Shown: piece by piece, positions 1 through 5,449 of the stretch
How positions within the stretch are numbered: the first letter of the stretch is position 1
Layout of the letters: every line of letters starts with the position of its first letter
NCBI GenBank assembly: GCA_934462775.1
Contig: CAKSIR010000136.1
Coordinates: forward strand, 1 to 5,534
Source: an uncultured Ruminiclostridium sp.
GTDB lineage: Bacteria > Bacillota > Clostridia > Oscillospirales > Ruminococcaceae
Direction: 5' to 3'
DNA length: 5,534 bases
Position numbers and translations under genes: made by a program
Notes under the pieces: model-generated
What the model was told of the DNA's origin: nothing
Seen by the model: the letters and a program-made list of their open reading frames with translations, nothing else
Databases searched by the model: none

Positions 1-286
1 GTCCGATACCGCCGAAGATAAGGGCTTTCTTGTTCTTTTCGAAGAAGCTCGGTCCCTTTGGAGCGGCAGGAGCGGCCTGTGCGGCAGGAGCAGGATTGCT
101 CTGCGGCGCCTGCTGTGGAGCAGGATTTCCCTGCGGAGCCGGCTGTGTCGGCTGAGAAGCGGCAGGAGTTGGCTGAGCGGAGGGAGCGTTCTGTGCGGCA
201 GGAGCAGGCTTTTTCAGCCAAGTGCCGCAGTCAGGGCATACGTTTGAATTGTCGGGGATTTTATGTCCGCAATTACTACAAAACAT
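1..286 (-). CDS. Zinc-ribbon protein with Ala/Pro/Gln-rich linker, N-terminal part (3' end outside window)
   Basis: This gene reads leftward from an ATG at 286-284 and is still open at the window edge, giving 95 complete codons. The N-terminus has two CxxC knuckles (C3/C6 and C17/C20, in MFCSNCGHKI and VCPDCG), which is the standard zinc-ribbon fold found at the start of many Firmicutes membrane and regulatory proteins. Residues about 26-78 are a low-complexity Ala/Pro/Gln linker with short repeats such as NPAP and QAP. It ends in a basic stretch (FFEKNKKALIFGGIG) that looks like the cytoplasmic edge of a membrane helix starting just before the window edge. The start is supported by a GAGGTG ribosome binding site at 293-298 and by a well-placed promoter. 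The likely architecture is a cytoplasmic zinc ribbon, a flexible linker, then a membrane or extracellular domain. The function is unknown. It is divergent from the transporter operon, and nothing ties it functionally to that operon. Confidence 0.88.
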   Translation of the reverse strand, partial: MFCSNCGHKIPDNSNVCPDCGTWLKKPAPAAQNAPSAQPTPAASQPTQPAPQGNPAPQQAPQSNPAPAAQAAPAAPKGPSFFEKNKKALIFGGIG

Positions 287-292
287 CTAATT

Positions 293-298
293 CACCTC
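293..298 (-). promoter_or_regulatory. Ribosome binding site of the zinc-ribbon gene
   Basis: The minus strand reads GAGGTG six bases upstream of the ATG at 286-284. The match to the anti-Shine-Dalgarno sequence and the spacing are good, and they fix the start codon of the leftward gene. Confidence 0.8.
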
Positions 299-314
299 AT
301 ATAGTTTTTTTCAC

Positions 315-343
315 ATTATAGCACTAAAGTATTTAAAAGTCAA
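315..343 (-). promoter_or_regulatory. Sigma-A-type promoter for the zinc-ribbon gene
   Basis: On the minus strand the -35 box is TTGACT (338-343) and the -10 box is a perfect TATAAT (315-320), separated by exactly 17 bp. Transcription should start near 308, giving a 5' leader of only about 20 nt that contains little beyond the ribosome binding site. The region around it is AT-rich. This is a near-consensus housekeeping promoter, so the zinc-ribbon gene is probably expressed substantially unless repressed. Confidence 0.85.
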
Positions 344-353
344 CATTTCCCAA

Positions 354-383
354 CCGAATTATATGTTTTCCGATTCAATTCGG
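354..383. repeat. Interrupted inverted repeat CCGAATT/AATTCGG
   Basis: CCGAATT (354-360) and AATTCGG (377-383) are exact reverse complements separated by 16 bp, just upstream of the leftward -35 box. The right arm also belongs to a near-palindrome at 370-383 (CCGA...TCGG). It could be part of a regulator binding site. Seven-base arms in AT-rich intergenic DNA can arise by chance, so support is weak. Confidence 0.35.
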
Positions 384-385
384 CG

Positions 386-400
386 TTTTATCCGATAAAA
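386..400. promoter_or_regulatory. 15-bp palindrome, candidate operator between the divergent promoters
   Basis: The sequence TTTTATCCGATAAAA is a perfect 7-bp inverted repeat around one central base. It lies about 43 bp upstream of the leftward -35 box and 40 bp upstream of the rightward -35 box, so it sits almost midway between the two promoters. A short, compact, AT-rich palindrome in this place is typical of a dimeric regulator's operator. I do not recognise the motif as belonging to a specific regulator family. As RNA it would make only a weak hairpin, so a DNA site is the better reading. Confidence 0.5.
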
Positions 401-439
401 AGTAAATTCAGGGCGGTTTATAGTGCGGCTTTACCGCTA

Positions 440-468
440 TTGACAAACCTTTGCTTTAATGCTACACT
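440..468 (+). promoter_or_regulatory. Sigma-A-type promoter of the transporter operon
   Basis: A perfect -35 box TTGACA (440-445) is followed after exactly 17 bp by TACACT (463-468), which matches the -10 consensus at four of six positions including the key first T, second A and last T. Transcription should begin near 475, leaving a leader of about 37 nt before the ATG at 512. That is too short for a cobalamin riboswitch or other large leader element. No other promoter is evident ahead of the three downstream genes, so this one probably drives the whole operon. Confidence 0.75.
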
Positions 469-504
469 TTAACTTGGTACGCAAAAAATCTGACAAAGCA
501 AAGG
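448..504. repeat. Perfect 10-bp inverted repeat bracketing the operon's -10 box and reaching its ribosome binding site
   Basis: CCTTTGCTTT (448-457, in the promoter spacer) and AAAGCAAAGG (495-504, overlapping the AAAGGA ribosome binding site at 500-505) are exact reverse complements 37 bp apart. The flanks also share a direct repeat, TGACAAA, at 441-447 and 491-497. With transcription starting near 475 the left arm is not transcribed, so the pair would act as two DNA half-sites around the -10 box. If transcription starts further upstream, it would be an RNA stem that hides the ribosome binding site. Which of these holds, if either, cannot be decided from sequence. Confidence 0.55.
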
Positions 505-511
505 AATTGCA

Positions 512-2242
512 ATGAAGAAAATCTCAGCGGTTTTTGCCGCATTTATGACTATATTTATTTTGTCGGCGGAAAGCAGTGTTTTTGCCGATGAAACTGCACT
601 TTCGGCGGCGATGAACGCAATAGCATGGGAAAAGGCGCAGTACGGCGCGGACGCCAGCGAGCCGCTGCTGAACGAAAAGTACCTTGAAAACGCGGGAACA
701 TCGGTAGGGGACTGGTATCAGATCGCCCTCAGAGGACTTGACCTTGAGGACAACTATGACGGCTATCTCACGGCGGTAAGCGGCTATCTTGCAAAGAAAT
801 ACGCCGACGGCAGTGAAAACAACCTCCGCGCGTCGGAATACTACCGCATGATTCTTGCTATAAACGCCTGCGGCGGAAATCCACGCGACATTGGCGGAAT
901 CGACCTGGTGCAGGACCGTATTTTCGACCTTGAAAACCCGGGCAGACAGGGCATAAACGGTTGGATATGGGCGCTTCACGCACTGGACAGCGGAAGCTGC
1001 GAGCCGCCCGAAAACGCAGTGAACACCCGCGGCAAAATAATAGGCGAAATACTGGCGAAGCAGCTTGAGGACGGCGGCTTTGTCATGTCGGGAACAAAGA
1101 CCGACCCTGACGTTACCGCCATGGCGCTGCAGGCGCTCGCTCCCTATTATAATAAGGAAGGCTATGAGAACGTGACGGCGGCAATCGAAAGAGCCGTTGG
1201 CTGCCTCAGCGAAATTCAGCTTGAGGACGGCGGCTATTCAAGCTGGGGCTATGAAAACTCGGAAAGCACCTCTCAGGCGATACTTGCTCTCTGCGCTCTC
1301 GGAATCAGCCTTGACGACAGCCGCTTTGTAAAGGAAAACAGCGCTCTTGACGCGCTCCTTGCCTATCAGCGGGAGGACGGCAGCTTTACCCATTTGCTCG
1401 GCGACGAAAAAGGCTCGGAGCTTGCAACGCAGCAGGCGGTGTTCGCTCTTACGGCAATTCAGCTTGCGGAAAAGGGCAGGCGGCTTTACGGCTTCACCGA
1501 AACAGCCGAAACGTCCGCGCCCGATGAACAGCCGCAGGCAACAACTGAAGCAGCCGAGCAGCCGATTTCTGCTGAAGCTGAGATTACAGCTGCCGAATCG
1601 GCTGAAAACGGCGCTGATTTCCGCCCTGTGATTGGGGCGGCGGTAAGCGTTGTACTGTTAGCGGCGCTGGCGTTTGTCATTGTGAGAAACCGCCGAAAGC
1701 ACCTCGGCAAGCGCAGCCTTGCCCTTAACGCGGGCGCGATTATCGCAGCGGGGGCGCTGTCCGCATGGCTTATCTGCGGTGTGAATTACCAATCCGTTGA
1801 CGACTACTACCTTGAACATTTAGAGGACATTACTCCCGAAAGTCAGACGGTTTATCTGAGCATTGACTGCTCGACAATTTTAGACAACACCGACCGCCTT
1901 GAAAAGGGACTGGAGGAATACGTTGGCAATGGGGAGATACTGCCCCGAACGGAGTACGTTCTCCGCGAAAACGACACGGTTTACGACGTCCTTGAGCGTG
2001 CGGTCAGATACAACAAAATCCAGTTCGAGCATAAGGAAAACGGCTATGTAATGGGCATAAACTACCTGTACGAATTTTCCTGCGGGGAGCTTTCGGGCTG
2101 GATGTACAAGGTAAACGGCATTTTCCCAAGCGTAAACTGCGCGGATTATGTCCTTGCCGACGGAGATACGGTGGAATGGGTCTACACCTGCGATTTGGGC
2201 AGAGATGTGGGAGATAATTACTACATGGAGGCGGAGGAATAA
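512..2242 (+). CDS. Membrane-anchored transcobalamin-like protein: signal peptide, alpha/alpha toroid, two-helix membrane hairpin, DUF4430 domain
   Basis: This 576-residue protein is probably a surface ligand-capture component for the ECF importer encoded downstream. Residues 1-25 form a signal peptide ending SVFA|DE. Residues about 30-325 are a helical toroid of the prenyltransferase/squalene-cyclase-like fold, with DGGF-type loops at 185-190 (LEDGGF), 237-242 (LEDGGY) and 287-292 (REDGSF), each followed by an Ala/Leu-rich helix such as DVTAMALQAL. A Thr/Ala/Glu-rich linker (about 328-368) leads to membrane helix 372-391, a basic turn (RNRRKHLGKR) and helix 403-423. The positive-inside rule places both large domains outside the cell. 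Residues about 445-565 match DUF4430 (SGWMYKVNG, then DGDTVEWVYT). Toroid plus DUF4430-like beta domain is the architecture of animal intrinsic factor and transcobalamin, hence the corrinoid proposal; binding itself is inferred. The ATG is preceded by AAAGGA at 500-505. Annotation pipelines may call it a prenyltransferase or hypothetical protein. Confidence 0.8.
   Translation: MKKISAVFAAFMTIFILSAESSVFADETALSAAMNAIAWEKAQYGADASEPLLNEKYLENAGTSVGDWYQIALRGLDLEDNYDGYLTAVSGYLAKKYADGSENNLRASEYYRMILAINACGGNPRDIGGIDLVQDRIFDLENPGRQGINGWIWALHALDSGSCEPPENAVNTRGKIIGEILAKQLEDGGFVMSGTKTDPDVTAMALQALAPYYNKEGYENVTAAIERAVGCLSEIQLEDGGYSSWGYENSESTSQAILALCALGISLDDSRFVKENSALDALLAYQREDGSFTHLLGDEKGSELATQQAVFALTAIQLAEKGRRLYGFTETAETSAPDEQPQATTEAAEQPISAEAEITAAESAENGADFRPVIGAAVSVVLLAALAFVIVRNRRKHLGKRSLALNAGAIIAAGALSAWLICGVNYQSVDDYYLEHLEDITPESQTVYLSIDCSTILDNTDRLEKGLEEYVGNGEILPRTEYVLRENDTVYDVLERAVRYNKIQFEHKENGYVMGINYLYEFSCGELSGWMYKVNGIFPSVNCADYVLADGDTVEWVYTCDLGRDVGDNYYMEAEE
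2233..2237 (+). promoter_or_regulatory. Ribosome binding site that fixes the TTG start of ecfT
   Basis: GGAGG lies inside the last codons of the preceding gene and six bases before TTG at 2244-2246. In-frame ATG codons further upstream (for example 2148 and 2205) fall inside the DUF4430 coding region and would add a hydrophilic tail untypical of EcfT proteins, so the TTG is the better start. Confidence 0.8.
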
Positions 2243-2243
2243 G

Positions 2244-3116
2244 TTGAAGAATTTTCATCCGCTTTTGCTTTTCTTTTATTTTGCGGCGGTGCTGCTGTTC
2301 GCAATGTTCATCTCAAACCCCGTAATTCAGCTTGAAGCGCTGATTGGCGCGGGGCTGTTCCTGCTGATTACCGAAACGGCGCGGCAGAATTTCCGCACCG
2401 CTGTGTTTTACCTGATTGTTATTGCCGCCGTGGGGATTTCAAATCCGATTTTTGTCCATAACGGCGCAACTCCGCTGTTTTTCATGAACGGCAACGCAGT
2501 TACCCTTGAGGCGCTCGCCTACGGTTTTTGCGGCGGAATCATGCTTGCGGGGGTAATGCTTTGGTGCAAAAGCCTTACTCATCTTATGACGAGCGACAAG
2601 GTTATATACCTTTTCGGGCGGGTAATTCCGTCCCTGTCGCTGATTCTCAGCATGGCGCTGCGGTTTGTACCGCTTTTCAAGCGGCAGATTAAGCAAATCA
2701 GCATGACTCAGAAAGCCATGGGAATGTATTCGGGAAACGGAATTGCCGACAAGATTGCGGGCGGATTGAGCGTTTTCTCCGCAATGGTAAGCCGCTCGCT
2801 GGAAAACGCGGTTGTAACGGGAATGTCCATGAAGGCGAGGGGCTACGGTCTTAAAGGCAGGACAAGCTTTTCGCTGTTCAAGGCGAGAGCACAGGATATA
2901 GCGGTAGGAGCAGTGCTTGCTGCACTGTGCGTTGTGGTTATAGCTGCTGCCGCCAACGGCAGCCTTGATTTCAGCTTCTATCCGCGCATAAGAGAGATAC
3001 CGACCGATACGGGGGCGGCTGCGGGCTATGTTTCGTTCGGAGCAATTGCACTGCTGCCTTTCCTCATTCAAGTCAAGGAGAACATAAAATGGCGCTTTTT
3101 AATATCGAAAATCTGA
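2244..3116 (+). CDS. ecfT: EcfT-type transmembrane coupling protein of an ECF transporter (CbiQ family)
   Basis: This is the membrane scaffold that links the S component to the ATPases. With the TTG start it has 290 residues. Hydrophobic segments lie near 6-24, 30-45, 52-69, 88-107, 217-236 and 260-276, with a long, more polar cytoplasmic coupling region at about 120-215. The second Ala-Arg-Gly coupling motif is intact (SMKARGYG, A198-R199-G200). The position where the first would lie reads A158-M159-G160 (TQKAMGMY), so its arginine is replaced. The segment NGATPLFFMNGNAVTLEALAYG resembles a conserved stretch I recall from stand-alone vitamin ECF EcfT proteins. It starts one base after the stop of the transcobalamin-like gene and overlaps the ATPase gene by 28 bp, so translation is probably coupled on both sides. 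It would be called CbrU if the system is confirmed as a cobalamin transporter. Confidence 0.9.
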   Translation: MKNFHPLLLFFYFAAVLLFAMFISNPVIQLEALIGAGLFLLITETARQNFRTAVFYLIVIAAVGISNPIFVHNGATPLFFMNGNAVTLEALAYGFCGGIMLAGVMLWCKSLTHLMTSDKVIYLFGRVIPSLSLILSMALRFVPLFKRQIKQISMTQKAMGMYSGNGIADKIAGGLSVFSAMVSRSLENAVVTGMSMKARGYGLKGRTSFSLFKARAQDIAVGAVLAALCVVVIAAAANGSLDFSFYPRIREIPTDTGAAAGYVSFGAIALLPFLIQVKENIKWRFLISKI

Positions 3117-4756
3117 CTTTTTCCTATCCCTTGCAGGAAAAACCTGTCCTTGAGGGCGTTTCTCTTGACATAAACGAGGGAGAGTTCACGGTGCTGTGCG
3201 GTCAGTCGGGCTGCGGAAAAACCACTCTTATGAGGCTGCTCAAAAACGAGCTGCGCCCAAAGGGAGAGCTTGGCGGGAAAATTCTCTACTGCGGAAAGGA
3301 GCTGTTTGCCCTTGACGAGCGGACTTCAGCGGCGGAAATAGGCTTTGTGTTACAGGATCCCGAAAGCCAGATCGTCACCGACCGCGTGTGGCACGAGCTT
3401 AGCTTCGGCTTGGAAAGCCTTGGAGCCGACCGCAACTATATCCGCCGCCGCGTCAGTGAAACTGCGTCTTTTTTCGGCATGGAAAAGCTGTTCAGAAGCG
3501 AAACCGCCTTCCTTTCGGGGGGACAGAAGCAGCTTCTGAGCCTTGCGGCGGTAATGGCGATGTCGCCGAGAGTGCTGCTGCTGGACGAGCCTACGTCGCA
3601 GCTTGACCCGATTGCAGCCGCCGAATTTATCTCCACCCTGAGCAAGATTAACAGGGAGTTCGGCACTGCCATTGTCATTGCGGAGCATCGCCTTGAGGAG
3701 CTTTTCCCGATTTGCGATAGGGCGATTGTTATGGAAAACGGCAGGATAATCGCTGACGGAACGCCGCGGGAGGTTTCGCAGGGGCTTGACAGCTCTCACC
3801 CTATGCTTTGCTCAATGCCGAGCGCAGTGCGGATTTACGCCATGAGCGGCGGTAAAGGCGACTGTCCCCTTACCGTAAAGGAGGGCAGGAATTATCTTGA
3901 AAAAAACGCAGGGAACGAGATACGCTCGCTGCCGTCCGAAAAGGCGGCTGTAAGCGGCGAAGCCGCCGTTGAAATGAAGGACGTGCGGTTCAGATACGAG
4001 CGCAAGGGGGAGGACATTCTCCGCGGAGTTACGCTGAAAATCGGCAAAGGCGAGATTTACACCATACTCGGCGGCAACGGCTCGGGAAAAACCACCACCC
4101 TTAACGTTATGGCTGCGCTGAGGAAGCATTACAGCGGCACCGTCCGTATTTTCGGCAAAAAAACCTCGGAGTACGGCAGCTCCCTTTACCGCCGTGGAAT
4201 TTCCTTTTTGCCGCAGAATCCTGCGGGGATTTTCCTCAAAAACAGCGTCAGGGAGGACTTCGGGGATATATGCAAAATCTGCGGCTATGACGAAAAGGAA
4301 AGCCGCGAAATCATTGACGGAACGGTTGAAAAGCTGGAAATTGCTCATCTGCTCAATCGTCACCCATACGACCTCAGCGGCGGCGAACAGCAAAAGTGCG
4401 CCATTGCGAAATGCCTTATGTCAAAGCCGAAAATCCTGCTGATGGACGAGCCTACAAAGGGCATTGACGCATTCGCGAAAAACAGCCTTTCGGGCATAAT
4501 CCGCGGGCTGAAAAGGGAGGGCGTGACAGTGGTTATCGTTTCTCACGACGTTGAATTTGCGGGGGAAATTTCCGACCGCTGCGCCATGTTCTTTGACGGC
4601 GAGATTATCTGCGAGGACAGCGCCTGCGGCTTTTTCAGCGGAAACAACTACTACACAACCGCCGCAAACCGCATTACAAGAGGATTTTACGACAACGCTG
4701 TCACCTGCGGACAGGCGGCTGAGCTGATTCGGCTGAACGGAGAAAAGAATGGCTAA
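3089..4756 (+). CDS. ecfA: Fused double ECF ATPase (EcfA and EcfA' domains in one chain)
   Basis: This cytoplasmic ATPase powers the importer. Its 555 residues hold two complete ABC domains, replacing the usual pair of separate subunits. In domain 1 the Walker A is GQSGCGKTT (38-46), Q-loop Q89, signature LSGGQKQ (142-148), Walker B LLLDEP with catalytic E167, and switch H200. In domain 2 the Walker A is GGNGSGKTT (328-336), Q-loop Q376, signature LSGGEQQ (429-435), Walker B LLMDEP with E454, and switch H486. Both sites therefore look catalytically intact. A linker at about 235-290 joins the halves. A C-terminal tail (about 518-550, including YYTTAANRIT) extends beyond the ABC core and resembles tails I recall from fused vitamin ECF ATPases. 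The ATG has AAGGAG at 3075-3080, inside ecfT. The gene overlaps ecfT by 28 bp and the S-component gene by 8 bp. CbrV would be the name in a confirmed cobalamin system. Confidence 0.93.
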   Translation: MALFNIENLTFSYPLQEKPVLEGVSLDINEGEFTVLCGQSGCGKTTLMRLLKNELRPKGELGGKILYCGKELFALDERTSAAEIGFVLQDPESQIVTDRVWHELSFGLESLGADRNYIRRRVSETASFFGMEKLFRSETAFLSGGQKQLLSLAAVMAMSPRVLLLDEPTSQLDPIAAAEFISTLSKINREFGTAIVIAEHRLEELFPICDRAIVMENGRIIADGTPREVSQGLDSSHPMLCSMPSAVRIYAMSGGKGDCPLTVKEGRNYLEKNAGNEIRSLPSEKAAVSGEAAVEMKDVRFRYERKGEDILRGVTLKIGKGEIYTILGGNGSGKTTTLNVMAALRKHYSGTVRIFGKKTSEYGSSLYRRGISFLPQNPAGIFLKNSVREDFGDICKICGYDEKESREIIDGTVEKLEIAHLLNRHPYDLSGGEQQKCAIAKCLMSKPKILLMDEPTKGIDAFAKNSLSGIIRGLKREGVTVVIVSHDVEFAGEISDRCAMFFDGEIICEDSACGFFSGNNYYTTAANRITRGFYDNAVTCGQAAELIRLNGEKNG

Positions 4757-5423
4757 GAACATTATCAGATACGGAATTTGGTTTCTGCTTATTCCCGCCG
4801 CAATTGTGCTTGGAATAACGGTTTTCGAGGACAGACAGTACGCCTTTGTGTCACTGGCGGTGGCTGCGCTTGCTCTGATTCCGCTGTTCATGAGCTTTGA
4901 AAGGCGCGCCCACAAAACTACGGAGCTTGTGGTTATTGCGGTAATGACGGCGCTGTCCGTTCTGGGGCGGTTCGTTTTTGCGGCTGTTCCAGGCTTTAAG
5001 CCGGTTTCCGCTATTGTGATAATTACTGCCATGTACCTTGGCGGCGAGGCGGGCTTTGTAACAGGCGCGCTGTCGGCTTTCATCTCCAACTTCTATTTCG
5101 GGCAGGGTCCTTGGACGCCTTTTCAGATGTTCATTTGGGGAACTATCGGCATTGCGGCGGGACTGCTTGCAAATCCGTTAAAACGCAGCAAAATTATACT
5201 CTGCGTATATGGAGTGATTGCGGGAGTGGTCTATTCTCTGTTTATGGACGTGTGGGGAGTAATGTGGTTTGACGGAGTGTTTAACATTGACCGCTATTTG
5301 GCGGCATTGGTGACGGCGATTCCGTACACGCTGGCGTATGCGGCGTCCAACGTGGTTTTTCTCTTGCTGCTCGGAAAGGTTATCGGGCAGAAGTTAGAGC
5401 GGATAAAGACGAAGTATATATAA
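4749..5423 (+). CDS. cbrT: ECF transporter S component, CbrT-like (predicted cobalamin or corrinoid specificity)
   Basis: This is the substrate-binding membrane subunit of the ECF importer. It is 224 residues and strongly hydrophobic, with about eight predicted helices: two at the N-terminus (about 9-25 and 30-49), a basic break (ERRAHK), then six in the S-component core. The first core helix carries an AxxxA pattern (A64/A68), the surface by which S components dock on EcfT. The segment GFKPVSAI (82-89) and the stretch GALSAFISNFYFGQGPWTPF (106-125) match, from memory, the CbrT family of predicted cobalamin S components. The toroid/DUF4430 protein in the same operon agrees with that specificity. 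It starts inside the end of the ATPase gene, with GGAG at 4739-4742 and an 8-bp overlap. The S-component assignment is firm. The exact vitamin is less certain, and another tetrapyrrole or vitamin-like substrate cannot be excluded. Confidence 0.8.
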   Translation: MAKNIIRYGIWFLLIPAAIVLGITVFEDRQYAFVSLAVAALALIPLFMSFERRAHKTTELVVIAVMTALSVLGRFVFAAVPGFKPVSAIVIITAMYLGGEAGFVTGALSAFISNFYFGQGPWTPFQMFIWGTIGIAAGLLANPLKRSKIILCVYGVIAGVVYSLFMDVWGVMWFDGVFNIDRYLAALVTAIPYTLAYAASNVVFLLLLGKVIGQKLERIKTKYI

Positions 5424-5449
5424 AAAGGCGGTCTGTGGAAACAGACCGC
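5422..5449 (-). terminator. Intrinsic terminator facing left, possibly also slowing rightward transcription
   Basis: GCGGTCTGT (5428-5436) and ACAGACCGC (5441-5449) form a perfect 9-bp stem with a GGAA loop on the plus strand. The run of five A at 5422-5426 becomes CTTTTT after the stem on the minus strand, which is a classic Rho-independent terminator for a leftward gene beyond the window. On the plus strand the stem is followed by TCAGACTGTC with no T-run, so it is at best a weak terminator for the transporter operon. It begins five bases after the S-component stop codon. Confidence 0.75.

Noticed and set aside
58..321. Plus-strand open frame over the zinc-ribbon gene
   Set aside because: It is antisense to a gene with CxxC motifs, ribosome binding site and consensus promoter. 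Its Glu/Arg/Gln-rich composition is the mirror of the Ala/Pro/Gln linker.
419..424. TATAGT as an alternative -10 box for the operon
   Set aside because: It is a five-of-six match, but there is no -35-like sequence 16-18 bp upstream and no extended -10 motif. TTGACA-17-TACACT is better.
413..437. GCGGT/ACCGC inverted repeat as a leader hairpin or terminator
   Set aside because: It has only five pairs, a 15-base loop, and lies upstream of the predicted transcription start.
512..1480. The toroid domain as an active prenyltransferase or squalene-hopene-type cyclase
   Set aside because: The helical repeats resemble that fold, and DPDVTA (residues 198-203) recalls the DxDDTA motif, but the second of the paired aspartates is valine, there is only one toroid of about 300 residues, and the protein is exported and fused to DUF4430. 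A binding role fits better.
2148..2243. Upstream ATG start for ecfT giving 322 residues
   Set aside because: The extra 32 residues overlap the DUF4430 coding region in another frame and are hydrophilic. TTG at 2244 has an ideal GGAGG six bases before it and gives a normal EcfT N-terminus.
2439..3071. Long minus-strand open frame inside ecfT
   Set aside because: There is no recognisable domain or ribosome binding site, and it is fully antisense to a conserved membrane protein. Similar antisense frames over the other operon genes were rejected for the same reason.
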